A stretch of 64,000 bases of DNA from Coenobita brevimanus (taxonomy: Eukaryota > Arthropoda > Malacostraca > Decapoda > Coenobitidae), in contig CM064670.1 of assembly GCA_032717465.1 (NCBI GenBank), positions 14,228,431-14,292,430 on the forward strand. Reading direction: 5' to 3'. A model generated the notes under the pieces. The model saw only the letters and a list, made by a program, of their open reading frames with translations. It was not told the DNA's origin and did not search any database. Made by a program: the position numbers and the translations under genes. Shown here piece after piece: positions 1 to 11,962 of the stretch. Position 1 is the first letter of the stretch. Every line of letters starts with the position of its first letter.

Positions 1-577
1 TCTGATAGAGGATATAAAACAACAAAGTATGAATGTGGTTAGGGTACTGAGAAGTAGTGAATCATTAGTCAGGGATGTAGCAGATAAGAAAATATGTGTA
101 ATAATTTCAGGAGCAAAAGAAAAATGTATGACAGTAAGATCAGAAATTGAAAGAGAAGAACTGAGTAAGATTAAAGAGATAATATCAGTAGTTATGAAGG
201 GTAACAACAAAGCTTAAGAAGAGACTGAAGAAGTGTTTAGGTTAGGAAAGTACGACGAAGGAGGGGCAAGGTCACTGAAGGTAAAGTTTAAGTCCCAGGT
301 AATGGTAAATGAAATCATCAATAGAACATGGAAATTATCAGACAAAGAGGGGTTCAAAAATATTTGGAGATGGAGAGATGCAAATGAGGAAGAAAGCTAA
401 AATAAAGGAGTTAGTTAAGGAGCAAAGGCAAAAAACGAACAGAGAACGGAGGAAGACAGTGTTCTATTGGAGAGTTATGGATCAGAAATTGAGGAAGTGA
501 TGCCAACGGTGAGGAGAGAAGAGGATATAAAAAACAACGAAAACAGTTTGAAAGTGACATAAACTAATGTTGATGGT
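1..577 (+). mobile_element. CR1-like LINE copy 1, 5' segment (decayed ORF1 and first codons of ORF2)
   Basis: The plus strand carries a broken ORF1 C-terminal region. About 238-365 reads RLGKY, KVKF, TWKL and WRDANEEE, a pattern I associate with the nucleic-acid-binding ORF1 protein of LINEs. Stops and a frame change near 218 and 400 break it. ORF2 then opens with TNVDGL (563-580), a usual start of the apurinic endonuclease domain, and is cut at 581 by a TTAA-flanked insert. The same frame resumes at 6562, so this and 6562-9372 are one element. The 5' end lies outside the window. ORF1 identity is inference; continuity across the insert is seen directly. Confidence 0.7.
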
Positions 578-588
578 TTAACCCTCTC

Positions 589-657
589 AGGCACAGTCAT
601 GCGATTCGTGTTCCACGTGGTTTGTTACAAAGAAGCACAGTCACGTGAATCGCGTTC
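589..657 (+). repeat. subterminal direct repeat of the piggyBac-like element
   Basis: Two near-identical 25-bp units at about 589-613 and 633-657 share GCACAGTCA and end in CG(T/C)GTTCC. They lie just inside the left end, where piggyBac-type elements often carry repeated transposase-binding sites. A binding role is inference. Confidence 0.5.
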
Positions 658-922
658 CTAAGCACACAAAAAATCACCAAAAATTAAGTTTCTGGGCGAT
701 TTGTGTCAAATTTTGATGCATTCTAGCGACCGCCACGCTTTCCTGTGGTAAGGCATTGGCAACACTGTGACTGCTCTGATGAGACACTGCGTAGCAGAAA
801 AACCTCAGTATCTTACGAGCAGCCAGGCTGGAGGGTTACCCAGCTGTCAGTTGTCCCTTTAAACCCGCCATTTTCCCCCTCCCACCCGAGGCAGAAACCA
901 TTATTGAAATATTGTGACTGTA

Positions 923-1621
923 CAGTCGTGCACCAACTTTCGCTACAGCAGGATTCGCAGAATCCACTTTCGCGGCATGCACCAAATATTCCCTAACTTC
1001 CACTTTCGCTTGAAAAAAATCGATTTTCGCGCACAAATTTTGGGTTTGGGACAATATTTTGAACTTTGAATTTCCTGCACCGCCCGCCCGCAACCCACCG
1101 CCATCTTGAATGACGTCATGTCAACACTCTGTCCACCCATTCCCGCCATTGTGTAAGAGCGTGCTAGCTCCATAGTGTTGGATTCTCACGGTTCAATGGC
1201 CTCTACTATACCTGGTAGTGTGGGGAAAGGGCCTGGTGGTGTGGGGGGAGGGCCGGGAGGCAGTGGTGGTGATAAAAAGTGGCCGGGACATTCAAAGTCG
1301 GGAGGAAAGGCCAAGGCTAAAAGAGAGTATCGTGTTGGAGTGAAGAAACGGCAGTATAATAATGAAATGAAAAGGAAGATAGTTGAGCACATGGACAAGG
1401 GCGCAAAAAACAGTGAAATCTGCCGTATATTTAACATCCCAGAATCGACAGTGCGTAGTACTGTACTGTATTGCAAGTGAAAATGAAAATCTGATGTTAC
1501 TTTAGGATAACCGGGAACCAATTAGCCTTTTTGCCATAAAGACAATGCCCCAACTTTCGCTAATTCCACTTTCGCGCATTATTTTTGGACCCAATTAGGC
1601 GCGAAAATTGGTGCCCCACTG
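923..1621 (+). mobile_element. Tigger/pogo-like internally deleted element with TA duplication
   Basis: TA (921-922) then CAGTCGTGCACCAACTTTCGC on the left. The right end, read on the other strand, is CAGTGGGGCACCAATTTTCGC ending at 1621, followed by TA (1622-1623). Ends starting CAGT with a TA duplication fit the pogo/Tigger branch of Tc1/mariner. A second CACTTTCGC motif recurs inside both ends. Only the transposase N-terminus remains (1175-1480), so the element is an internal deletion derivative. Confidence 0.75.
1175..1480 (+). pseudogene. truncated Tigger transposase, N-terminal helix-turn-helix only
   Basis: An open frame of 101 codons. After a Gly-rich lead (residues 10-45) comes KKRQYNNEMKRKIVEHMDKG and a helix-turn-helix pattern (SEICRIFNIPESTVRS, about residues 79-94), typical of the first DNA-binding domain of Tigger and CENP-B-like proteins. 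It stops where the second HTH and the DDD catalytic domain would follow. No catalytic residues remain. It may still bind DNA if translated, but expression is not shown. The family call rests on the HTH and the element ends around it. Confidence 0.65.
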
Positions 1622-2235
1622 TACAGTGTTTTTTACTAAAATTTGTGAAGTGATTGTGTCTATGGAACATAGGTATATTGTTTGTAAAGCATTGGGGTCC
1701 GTTATGAGCTGTTAGGCCTACAGGGAGGAGTCTGGTTTGTTATACCGGAGTTTCCACTCTCCTTCACCCTGCCCGTAAATGGTGAGTAGCTTACCTTTTT
1801 ACAGTGAAGCCAATATTTATATTTGTAAAACATATAGTGCCTGGATTGGTGAAACAACTGACCTACCATAGCAGGCATTATGTACGCCATAGAGATATGC
1901 AACAGTCGCTAAGGAAACAGGCGGTCACGTACATCATACAGTCGGGAAGGGAATAAGAGAGGAGGTTGGGATGGAATCATGTGATAGTGTTTTATATTGC
2001 GTATGGTTTAGTGTGAAACATATAAAATAGTGCAGTGAGTGTTCACCGAGAAATATTGCATGCAGTGACTGACTTAGTGAAAACATAGCGCAAGTATCAG
2101 AGACAAGAAATATGTCACAGCCACATATATATATTCGTATGTCGTGCAGTGAATGTTCGTGGAGAAAGCTATTGTGTGCATCGCATGTGTTTTAAGCAAA
2201 TGTATAGCAAGGAAAGGAGAAAATACATCACAGCC

Positions 2236-2302
2236 ACAGACACACACACATATACACACACACACAGACACACACACTCACCCACACACATGCACACTCG
2301 CC

Positions 2303-2349
<47 letters not shown>
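2236..2349 (+). repeat. (CA)n microsatellite, interrupted
   Basis: About 110 bp of CA dinucleotides with a few interruptions (TATA, GA, CTCGCC). It produces spurious His/Thr open frames. The region 1622-2235 shows no recognisable gene. Confidence 0.95.
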
Positions 2350-2352
<3 letters not shown>

Positions 2353-2664
2353 CACACACTACATAACTCCTCATCTTTCAACAAATCGTTCAGTCTCTTG
2401 CCAGTATCTCAACATCTCTGGAGGAAGTGAGTTATTCATATTTTGTTAATTTGTATATTGACCTATTTCTATAGTTCAATACTTTTTACACAAATGAGTA
2501 ATGTTTTTTACATACACACATGAGATGGAAGAAAGTTCAGCTTCAGTATCAGTACCTAACAAAAAGACTAGTGGTCATGTCGAGAGTCTGAGAGCACTAT
2601 CAAAATCCTTATGATATTTTACGTGTATACTTAAAGAAAAAAAAAGGAAATAATAAAACGTATC

Positions 2665-5318
2665 TATCTATCTATCTATCTATAGCCCGATGCCCTAATC
2701 CCACAAAGGGTGGCCGCAGACAAAACACCTCCAAGTCGCTCTGTCACCCACCATTTGGCTACCCTCCTCCCAGCTCACCCCCTCCTTCCTCATATATCTC
2801 TCAACTCCATCCCTCCACCTCATCCTCGGTCTACCCCTCCCTCTCCCTCCCTCCACCTCACCTACATACACCCTCTTAGTCAGTCTTTCATTCTCCATTC
2901 TCTCCACATGCCCAAACCACCTCAGTGTATTTCTCCTAATCTTCTCAACCAAATCCACGTCCACCCCACAACGTTCCTTCACTTCTTCATTCGTCAACCT
3001 GTCCCTCCATGTCGCTCCACATGCTCCTCTCAAGTAACTCATTTCCACTGCTCTCACTCTTGACTTGTTCCCCTCTTGCAAGGTCCATGCCTCGCTTCCA
3101 TACGTCAGGGTAGGGATCACAATACTATCATGCAGTGACTTCTTAACTTCCATACGCACCTCCCTATTTCTCATCACTGCTTTCAGTGAACCAACAACCT
3201 TCCTTCCTTGCTGTACCCTTTCATGCACTTCATCCCCCAAAGTTCCATCCCCACTCATCACACTACCCAAGTACTTGAATGCACTCACATTCTCCATATC
3301 CTCACCATCCAACCTCACTGTACATTCTGTGACTTCACTCCTCTCAAACACCATAACTTTACTTTTGTTTACATTAACTTTCAGATTCCTCCTCCTACAC
3401 ACTGTCCCAAATTCAATCACCAAACCTTGCAACTCCCAAACATCTTCACTCAACAATACTGTATCATCAGCAAACAGCAACACCGGAATCTTCCAAATCT
3501 CACCCTCATTCATTAGAGCCCACCCCACATCCACTGCCTTACCATGCACCTCCTTTACAACCCCATCCATGTATATATTACACAGCCATGGAGACATCCC
3601 ACAACTCTGTTTCAGCCCTACACTGAGATCAAAGAACTCACTCAGCTCACCATCCACTCGCACCGTAGCCCTAGCTCCTTCGTACATACTCTTCACAGCA
3701 CTCAACAATTTCCCCTCCACTCCATATATTCTTAATAACTTCCACATACCATGAAGGCAGCATACACTTTCTTTCCCTTCTCTAGATACTTCTCCTCTAA
3801 ATATCTTAGAACAAATATCTGATGTACACACCCTTTTCCCTTCCTAAATCCCCCTTGTTCTTTTGTTCTTCTCCAACTAGCTCCTCTGTCATATGCCTAC
3901 CTTATCAGTGAGTATTCTACCATATATTTTACCATTTGCACTAAGAAGGCAAATACCCCTATGGTTACCACATACTTCTCTCTCCCCTTTTCCTTTGTAT
4001 AAAGGAACAATTATACCTGATTTCCAGTCCTCTGGAACCCTTCCCTCCTCCCAAGCCAATCTACACAACATCCATATCCACTCCACAACAATCTCACCCC
4101 CATACCTAAGCATTTCACCACACACTCCATCAATTCCTGGGGCCTTTCCCAACTTGATCTTCTTCATCGCTTCCACTACTTCCGTCCTACTGATCTCTTC
4201 CTCCCTCCTCTCATCTCTTCTCCCAGCCATTCCCCAACCACTTATACTCGCACTGCTCTCACTCTCTACATTCAACAAATCCTCAAAGTGCTCCTTCCAT
4301 CTCCTCAATTTCTCTCTCTTCTCCACCAACAATCTATTATTCCTATCTTTCACTCCCCTACTATTTCCCCTTTCACACTGCCTTACTTTCTTTACCTCCA
4401 TCCAAAACATTTTCTTACTCTCCCTCTATTTCACACTCAGATTCCTCCCAAACTCTTCATCCACTTTCTTCTTACTCTCCTTCACCAGTCTCTTCACCTC
4501 CCTTCTCCTGCTTACGTATACCTCTCTCTTCTCTCTCTCATCTTCTCCCCTACCTCTGCTCACTAATCATTCACTATATGCCTTCTTCTTTTGTTCCACA
4601 GCTCATTTCACCTCATCATTCCACCATGCTGTCCCTCGCACACCCTTGCAGCTCCTCCTCACTCCACAAACCACCTCATACGCAGCGCCTATCTCTTCCG
4701 TGAATATCTTACATACATCTTCCACCCCTTCCATCTGCTCTAGCTCATACCTTCCCAATCTTTCTTCCACTATGCTCTTATACTCTGCCATTTTCTCACT
4801 CTCTTGCAATTTCTCCACTCTTGTCAGAGGAGCTGTTTCCTCCTGTCTTCCCCTTCGTCTCCTCAACCATTTTCTTTGCAGCTTTACCTTGGCCATCACT
4901 AAGTGATGGTCAGAGACTCCATTCCCCCACCCTCTCCACACTCTTGCATCCAACACTTGTCTTCTCATTCGCTCATCCACACACACATAGTCTATCATTG
5001 CCTTTCGTTCAACAAGCTCACCATCCATCCTCCTCATTACTCTCCATGTATACCGGTGGATCATCTTATGGCGAAAGTAGGCGTTGGCTACTGCCAACCC
5101 CTTACCAGCACAGATATCCACCAAAACACTTCCATTCCCATCTACTTCAGCTGGCACACCCCACTTGACCAACCACTCCATCCACTCATACATTCCCAAC
5201 TTTGCCATTCATGTCTCCAATCAAAAACACTCTCTCGCTCCTCTCAGATTTGTCCATACATGCTTCTACTCTCGCCCAAAACTCATCTTTCACTCTTGCC
5301 ACTCGGTCCTCTGTCGTA
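2665..5318 (-). mobile_element. RTE-like LINE, family A copy 1 (5' truncated, decayed)
   Basis: Minus strand. The 3' tail is (TAGA)n, seen as TATC repeats at 2665-2684. Upstream is a broken ORF2: endonuclease C-terminus with SDHHLVMAK (about 4890-4915), a connector rich in Lys/Arg, RT segments with GFxxG-like and FADDTVLL (about 3460) and the C-terminal LTYGSEAW...WRDRL..GHPL region ending at 2695. Stops and frameshifts divide it into at least four pieces (5186-5413, 4603-5208, 3889-4410, 2695-3831). It starts abruptly at 5318 inside the endonuclease, as 5' truncated LINEs do. Clade (RTE) is inferred from the DQI(F/Y) and C-terminal motifs seen in sister copies. Confidence 0.8.
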
Positions 5319-5409
5319 ACGAGCGAAATTATGTATGCGTGGGTGAGGCAGGGAAAGAATGTTTTTTTATCTCGCGTGCGGGTGAGAAGGAGTATTCTAC
5401 ATTTGTTGT

Positions 5410-5692
5410 CCAATTACAGTACTCCAAAACTATTGGACGTATCGATTTCCCGTAAGAACCATGATAAAGAGCAGTAAATTCTATGTATGTTCATTACCAG
5501 AATATAAGCCTTTGGGAGCATTTTTTTGTAGGAAAAGGCGGGGGAACAGATTATGTTTTTTTCCTCGCTTGAGGTAAAAGTTGCAAGCGCTCCGAGGAAT
5601 AATCTCACTTGGTCGGCCAATTACTCAAAAACTATTGGACGTATCGATTTCCTGAAGAATCATGATAAAGAGCAGTAAATTCTACGTATGTA
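5410..5692 (+). repeat. about 205-bp-spaced direct duplication
   Basis: The block starting CCAATTAC with ACTATTGGACGTATCGATTT (about 5410-5489) recurs at about 5618-5692 with few changes. Looser relatives sit at 6001-6080 and 6166-6240, sharing GAAAGCTG(G/A)TGAAATTCT. These belong to the right arm of the 582-6557 element. Confidence 0.7.
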
Positions 5693-5737
5693 CAAGACAT
5701 AACAATGTAATATCTATGATAAGAATTCGTTGTTACA

Positions 5738-5945
5738 TCTATCTATCTATCTATCTATCTATATACCTAGGCTGCTTCCCCCAAGGAAAGGGAGGTAGCC
5801 GAGACAGGACGACACACTCCCCATTTACTCATCCATTCAAACACATTCATTCGCATCTTAGCCCCAAAGGGGAGAACGGACATATCCTCACCGCACCACA
5901 CCGCACAAGGGTGTGGTGTTACGTAGGCGGGAATATTGCGTATGA
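5738..5945 (-). repeat. (TCTA)n tract with adjoining possible LINE 3' end
   Basis: Six TCTA units (5738-5762) are followed by a GC-richer block to about 5945 that resembles nothing else nearby. The arrangement copies the 3' tails of LINE A copies, so a very short 5' truncated LINE is possible. No coding sequence supports it. Confidence 0.35.
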
Positions 5946-6561
5946 TATGGGCACATCACGAAAGTGACGCACGGACAGTGAGTCCCCAGTCGTTTTTGGC
6001 AATTTACTCAAAAACTATGAGGCATATTGAAACCATTTTTACTCATTAGAAAGCTGGTGAAATTCTGCATAGTATTATGCAATAAAAACATAAGATGTGC
6101 GAGAAAAGTTCAGAATTAGAGCTCCTCGAATTTTTTTCAAAAATGGCTTTCAGTTTTTGGCTCTTTTCTCGAAAACTACAAATTGTATCACAACTGGATT
6201 TGTCTCTCTAGAAAGCTGATGAAATTCTCTATCAAAACTTCTAATAACATTTTCCTGTATGATGGAAAACATTCGAATGGTGATGTTGGGAAGTGAACAT
6301 GATGTAGCGAAATGCTTATCCACAGCCGCCTAATGTTGTTTTATTCGTGTTTTCCTGTTTTTTTGTGGTGCTTATCAACTACAACAAACATCGACGAATA
6401 AGATGAGATAGGTTTCATGGCAGTATGTTGATGTTTGGGTGACGAAAATAAGGAGAGAATATGTGTTATTTCCCGTGCGCAGGCAGCCAGGCCAGGCGGC
6501 CTCGCAGAAAAAATCGTGCGCCGGAAAACTTACTGAAACTTATCGTGCGCGAGAGGGTTAA

Positions 6562-9371
6562 TATCAGCAAAGTTAGAAATCAACGATTTCTTGAGGGTAC
6601 ACGAACCTGATGTTATGTGCTTTGTAGAGACCAAGTTAAGAGAGGAAATTGATATCCATATGGGGAAGGGTAAATACAAACTTTGGAAAAGAGACAGAAA
6701 AGAAAAAACAGGAGGAGGAGTGATGATAGCAGTGAAGAACAACATCAATGTTGATACTGTGGAAATGGGATAGGGTAGGGCTGAACTGATAAATATGAAA
6801 TTAGAAACTGGAGAGAATGGTAAGAGAGATATGGTAGTAGTATATGTTCCCCCTAAGACAAGAACATGGAATGACGATGAATACCAGGAGATGTTTTTAG
6901 ACACGATTAGTTATCTATATAAAGTGACTGAGAAAAGCAACAATATAATTCTAAAGGGTGACTTAAATTGTAAAGAGGTGAACTGGGAGGAATGGGACTC
7001 AAGAGGCAGTGAAGATTCGTGGGCACTACACTGTTGAATATAGCCATGAAAATGTAATGACGCAGTGGGTCAAAGAAATGACATGATTCCAAGGTGATGA
7101 CACATCAGCAAGATTAGATTTACTGCTAACCAAAGAACATGACATAATTGAATCTTTGAAATATCTGTGTCCTATAGGAAAAAGTGATCATGTGGTCACT
7201 GAGTTCCAGATGATAATAGGGAACGTGGTGCCACGAGACGAGCTTTATAGACAGGGAAGATACAGCTTTGGGAAAGCTAGGATTAAGAACATTTTTCGAA
7301 AATGCAGATTGGAGAAAATTCAGAGAATCAAGAGAGATACAGAAGTGGGATATTTTTCTAGGCTTCTATAATTCAGAAGTGGAAAAATATGTGCCATGAG
7401 TAAGGGGGAAAGAAAACAGGAAAAAGGAGTGGTTTAATAGAAGCTGTATGATAGCAAAAAATGAGAGGGACAAGGCATAGAACACCTGGAGAAGGAGAGG
7501 TAATAGCGGAACAAAGGAAGCATATAAAAGACTTAGAAATGAATATATAAGAATACACAGAGAGGAAGAAAGGAACTTTGAAAAGGGTATAACTGACAAA
7601 TGTAAGGGAAGAACTCAAATTGTTTTACAGATTTGTCAATGGCAAACTGAAACAAAAGGAAGGAATCACCAGACTGAAAGTAGAAGGAAAGGTCTATAAA
7701 GCTGCGGCAATGAAAGCTGAAATAATGAACAAATGTTTCCAATCGGTTTTCATCAATGAAATGGAGTTTGTGGTGTGGGAGGGAGTGACTAGAAATGCTG
7801 TGATAAAAGACATAAAAGTGGAAGTGCAGGATGTATAAACTACTGGAAACTCAAGATACGAGGAAAGCCCCAGGACCGGATGGAATCTCTACTTGTAACT
7901 GAAGGAGTGCAGAGAACAACTGGTGGATAAGATCTACAGTTTAACTGTGTGTTCTCTGCAAAAGAGGAAAGTGCCTTGGGAATGGAAGAGGGCAAATGTG
8001 GTACCAATTTAAAAGGGAAGAAACAAGGAAGAACCCCTGAATTATGGACCAGTGTCCCTAACCAGCATGGTCACAAAATTGTGTGAGAGAATCCTGAAAA
8101 ATAGATGGATAAAATATCTGGAAGAGATGAATATTTTGGTTGAAAGTCAGTTTGGTTTCAGAAGTGGAAGGTCATGTGTTTCCAACTTGTTAAGCTTTTA
8201 CTCAAGAGTGATTGACATGCTACAGAGGAGAGATGGTAGGGTGGATTGTGTGTACTGTATTTAGATTTGCAGAAGGCCTTCGACATGGTACCCCATAAGA
8301 CTAATGTGGATATTAGAGCATATAGGAGGCCTGAGGGGAAACCTCCAGGAATTTTTGAAAGACTTCTTGAGAGATAGACAAATGAGGACGGTAATAATGG
8401 ACAGGATGTCTGGATGGAGGACAGTAACAAGTGGAGTCCCACAGGGCTCGATGTTAGCGCCAGTAATGTGCCTGATTTACATAAATGACACGGTAGATGG
8501 AGTGAACAGTTACACAAGTCAGTTTGCTGATGATGCAAAGATCTTAAGGAAGTTGGAGGTTGAGGAGGACTGTAAAATGCTGCAGGAGGATCTGGATAGG
8601 ATACATGATTGGAGCCGGATGTCGGAAATGAAATTCAACGCAAAAAAAATGTAAAATATAGGAAATGGGTACAATACTAAGAGGCCATCACTGTATTATT
8701 TGATGGGTAATGAACCAATCACAAAAGCGAGAGAAGAGAAAGATTTGGGAGTGCTAGTCCAGGATAGTTTGTCACCTGAAAAACACATTAACAAGACAGT
8801 CAGAGAGACGTATAAACTCTTGACTAACATAAGAGTAACATTTCATTACATGGATAAGGAGATGATGAAAAAATTGATAGTGGCCATGATTCGCCCCAGG
8901 TTAGAATATGCAGCAGTAGTGTGGTCCCCACACAAAAAGAAAGATATAAACAAGATTGAGGGAATACAAAGAACAGCAACCAAGATTGTCCTCAGTCTGG
9001 CAGATCTGTCATACAGAGAGAGGCTGGAAAAGCTGGACTTGCCTTCCTTAGAGGAAAGGAGAGAGAGAGGCAACATGATGCAGTGTTCAGGACCATGATG
9101 GGGGTAGATAAAACTGACAGAGAAGATCTGCTTGTATGGTATAAGAGAGTAATAAGAGGACATGGAATGAAACTGAAGAAGCCAAGCTGCTTGAAGGATA
9201 TCAAGAAATATAGTTTTCCACACAGATGCATAGACCTGTGGAATAGCCTGGGCAAAGAGATCATCCAGTCTTAAAACTTAAACAAGTTTTTAATGCAAAA
9301 TTTGACTTATTGAGAAGCAAAGATGGGACCCCATGAGCGTAGCTCATTTCCTGTATATCACAGTTAGGTAA

Positions 9372-9372
<1 letters not shown>
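6562..9372 (+). mobile_element. CR1-like LINE copy 1, main part of ORF2 and 3' end (decayed)
   Basis: Continues ORF2 from 577. The frame after TTAA gives an endonuclease with EPDVMCFVETKL (about 6600), GDLNCKEVNWEEW (about 6957) and SDHVV (about 7184). RT follows: APGPDG (7867), FGFRSGRSC (8150), GVPQGSMLAP (8436), FADDAKIL (8522) and EKDLGVLVQD (8738). Many stops and frameshifts break it. The 3' end is ...CACAGTTAGGTAAATACA (9359-9376), a short repeat tail. The copy at 40470-42952 is the same family and far better kept, so this one is older. EKDLGVLV and the repeat-type 3' end suggest the CR1 group. Confidence 0.85.

Positions 9373-9373
<1 letters not shown>

Positions 9374-9404
<31 letters not shown>
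9374..9404 (+). repeat. (CA)n microsatellite at the LINE 3' tail
   Basis: Fifteen CA units directly after the TAGGTAAATACA tail of the CR1-like LINE; it probably grew from that tail. Confidence 0.9.
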
Positions 9405-9408
<4 letters not shown>

Positions 9409-9640
9409 AGACAAATGAGAGTGGGGGAGGGTAGGGGGATGGGGAGGGAGACAACCAAGGGTGGGGGATGGCAGGGGGACAGGGAAGGAGACCTGCCTGG
9501 CAGTGCTGAGTGTGGTGAAGGATGGATGAGGGACGGGGAGGGGGGAAAGGGCACGGAGGAAGAACCGGGAGAGCCTCCTGCACCATCACAACTATGTTGG
9601 AACGCACTCATTTCAAACATAGGAAGTGGTGGGGTGTCGG
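9405..9640 (+). other. G/A-rich block with a G-quadruplex motif
   Basis: Strongly purine-biased plus strand. At 9423-9448 five G-runs (5, 3, 5, 4, 3) are separated by loops of 1-2 bases, a classical G-quadruplex pattern. No gene is supported; the Pro/Ser-rich frames on the other strand are composition artefacts. Confidence 0.6.
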
Positions 9641-9767
9641 ACTAGCGAGATGACTGCCGTTCAGATTGTTTGCACTGTAAGACTGTTCCCCTATTTCTTT
9701 TGTTTGGTCTAGCAAATCGTCGATTATCGGTGTGTAAGAAATTGGGATATGGGAGTACACTCTTTTA

Positions 9768-10040
9768 GATTCTGGTGTCCACAGAATTTCTCACTTTGTG
9801 CATCACATTATTCTGCATGCTATCCACCTTGCACTCAACGTGCATTCCACAGCAGTTCTCCACTGCTTTTACTCTTGTTTTTTCATTTTCATGCCACACC
9901 ATAGTCTCACATCTGTATGTTAAAGTTAGCACCACCACTACGTCACGTAAGCCTTGCACAGCTGCAACATTCAAGCCTCTGTTTCTTATCAAGGTCTTCA
10001 TAGCACTAGCTACTTTCCTTCCTTGTGTCACTCCACTAAT
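9768..10040 (-). mobile_element. RTE-like LINE family B, internal fragment
   Basis: The minus strand reads TQGRKVASAMKTLIRNRGLNV, then LTYRCETMVWHENEK and NNVMH..RNSVDTRI, matching the RT C-terminal region of LINE B at 29700-30410. Both ends are missing. 10041-10515 shows nothing I can identify. Confidence 0.7.
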
Positions 10041-10515
10041 TTTTATTCTAAAAACTACATATTTGAAACTGAAATATCTCAAAAGCCAATTGAAATACAG
10101 CTGTTTGGTTGAAAATCCTATTATAAAAATGTTTGCTGAATAATTCCGGCTTAAAATTTTGCCATACAGCCTAATGGAAAGTACTGAATTCAAATCTGTT
10201 CAGTTTTTTCTTTGCAACACATTTTATAGAAAACCAAAAAAGCTTTAAAGCTGAAACTATCCAGCTATATGGCTGTGGTCCTTCTTCTGAGCTGAAAGGA
10301 AGAAAGTTAGTTAAGCATACAGTTAGACAGTTATTGAGACAGACGTTAAATTTACACATGCGTTCTTGGACACCTTTGTCTTCAGATCTTGCTGTTAAAC
10401 AAGAAGTTACCTTAGGGTCTTCAGATCTTGTTTATATTACACATACCATACCTTATATTCCATAAATAGTTATGATGAAGCTTTCCTACTATGGCTATGC
10501 AATAAGAATAAGTAA

Positions 10516-11472
10516 ACAATTTCATTTATAAAGACAGCAACATGTTTGCATGTACCGGACTTAGTCACCTAATAGCAGCCCTCCACGCTGCTATATCTGG
10601 CAGCTTCTCTATTCAGTCCCTTATCGTTAAGACCAAGCTCTATGACCTCATCCCAGTTCTTTTTCAGTTTACCTCTCGCAACCCTATCCCCAATGTTAAC
10701 ACTTCTCATTCTCTGCACCCAACTGTCCGAACAGACCGAAAAAGACGTGGGATGAGGTCATTAAGCATGAGCTCAGGCATAAGGGACTGGATAGATAAAC
10801 AGCCAGAGATCAAGCAGCAGAGAGAGCCGCCAATGGGTGATCAACACCGACGCATGCAAGTATGTTGAAGCCGTCAAAACAAAACGAAACAAAATGAATT
10901 GTCATTCCCCATCCTTTTCACATGCCCAAACCATCTCAATCTACCTCTCTTCTTCACAACAACAATACACTCCAGTCTCATTCATAATTTAACTCTTCCA
11001 TCATAAACCTAGCCCACTCAAGCCTCACACTGAAGGAATCACTGCACATCCACCTACCATAATCATTGTCATTTCAGTACATTTGAGCCTGCGAATATCC
11101 TCTTCCTTTACTGCCCAGGTCTCACTATCGCACAGCATTACACTCCTAACACATGCCACATACATAGATCCTTTAGCATTGAAAAGGGAGCCCTCTCAAT
11201 GTCAGGAGATGCAACAGCTCCCCAAGCTTCTTCCAACCACTTCTCATTCTAGCCAGCTCCAGCCCCAACTGCAGCACATAACACGTCTCCCAAGTGACAA
11301 AACTCTTCCACACACTCGAGGGACTCACCAGCAAGATCAATCCTTTCACACCTGACAATTTTCACTTGCTCTCCCTGGCACACCGCACACACGAAATTAG
11401 CATTATCTCACAGTCTACTTCTAATGACACCACATCTCTCATGCACCTATGTATTATAAACACTGACTGCTG
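10516..11472 (-). mobile_element. LINE family D copy 1, 3' part
   Basis: Minus strand. It covers the end of the zinc-knuckle region (about 11400-11470), the ERIDLAGESLE and GWKK..LLHLLT stretch, ETWAVKEEDIRRL (about 11100), RLRWFGHVKRM (about 10930) and, beyond the nested insert, LKKNWDEVIE (about 10650). It ends in the Thr/Asn-coding tail near 10520. Several stops. It is broken at 10738-10896 by a second family D piece in the opposite direction. Confidence 0.7.
10738..10896 (+). mobile_element. LINE family D 3' stub nested in family D copy 1
   Basis: A 160-bp, plus-strand 3' terminus with the D family reading (KKTWDEV-like, then the AAACAAAACGAAACAAAATGAA tail split by runs of A and C) lies inside the minus-strand copy. 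AACTGTC (10731-10737) and AATTGTC (10897-10903) flank it as an imperfect 7-bp target duplication. Joining the flanks restores KRMGNDNWVQRMRSVN in the outer copy. This is a heavily 5' truncated insertion. Confidence 0.65.
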
Positions 11473-11962
11473 GGAGGGAGGGATGTTACAAGTCGTTTTG
11501 GCAGGGTAGGGCAGATGGATATGGTGGTGTGGGTGTGTTACTTAAGGAAAAATGGGTGGAATGTGTCATGAATGTATTGAAAGTCAGTGAAAAAATAACA
11601 GTAGTGAAACTTTTGTTCGGTGGGATTATGTTTGCATTTCTATCAGCGTATGCTCCAAAGGAAGATTTGGATGAGGAAGAGAAGGACAGATTCTGGGATG
11701 ACCTAATACATGTAGTAAGTGTCATAGGGGATGATGAGATTGCAATTTTGGAAGGGGACTTACATGGTCATGTAGGTGAAGCAGCACAAGGATATGAAGG
11801 AGCACATGGGGGATATGCATATGGTATAAAAAGTAAGGAAAGAGTAAGGATACTCGAGTTAGGGGAGGCAATGAACATGATTGTGTGCAACACACATTTT
11901 AGGAAAAGAAAGAATAGGTTGATTACATGTGAGTCTGATGAAAATAGCAGCCAGATAGACTA

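Larger units (their letters stand above)
582..6557. mobile_element. piggyBac-like non-autonomous element, about 5.98 kb, flanked by TTAA
   Basis: TTAA at 578-581 is followed by CCCTCTC, and GAGAGGG at 6551-6557 is followed by TTAA at 6558-6561. The ends are inverted (CCCTCTC then a GCAC motif on both sides). TTAA duplication with CCC-starting ends is the signature of the piggyBac superfamily. No piggyBac transposase lies inside; the interior is a Tigger-like element, a CA microsatellite, a minus-strand LINE A and AT-rich repeats. Removing it with one TTAA restores the frame of the host LINE ORF2 exactly. It must have depended on a transposase made elsewhere, and it grew by taking later insertions. 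Confidence 0.75.

Noticed and set aside
2149..2449. His/Thr repeat ORFs
   Set aside because: They are translations of the CA microsatellite.
3893..4906. Long plus-strand ORF, 337 codons, Ser/Pro/Leu/Thr-rich
   Set aside because: It is antisense to the LINE A ORF2 and its composition mirrors that strand. The same artefact occurs opposite each LINE A, B and D copy.
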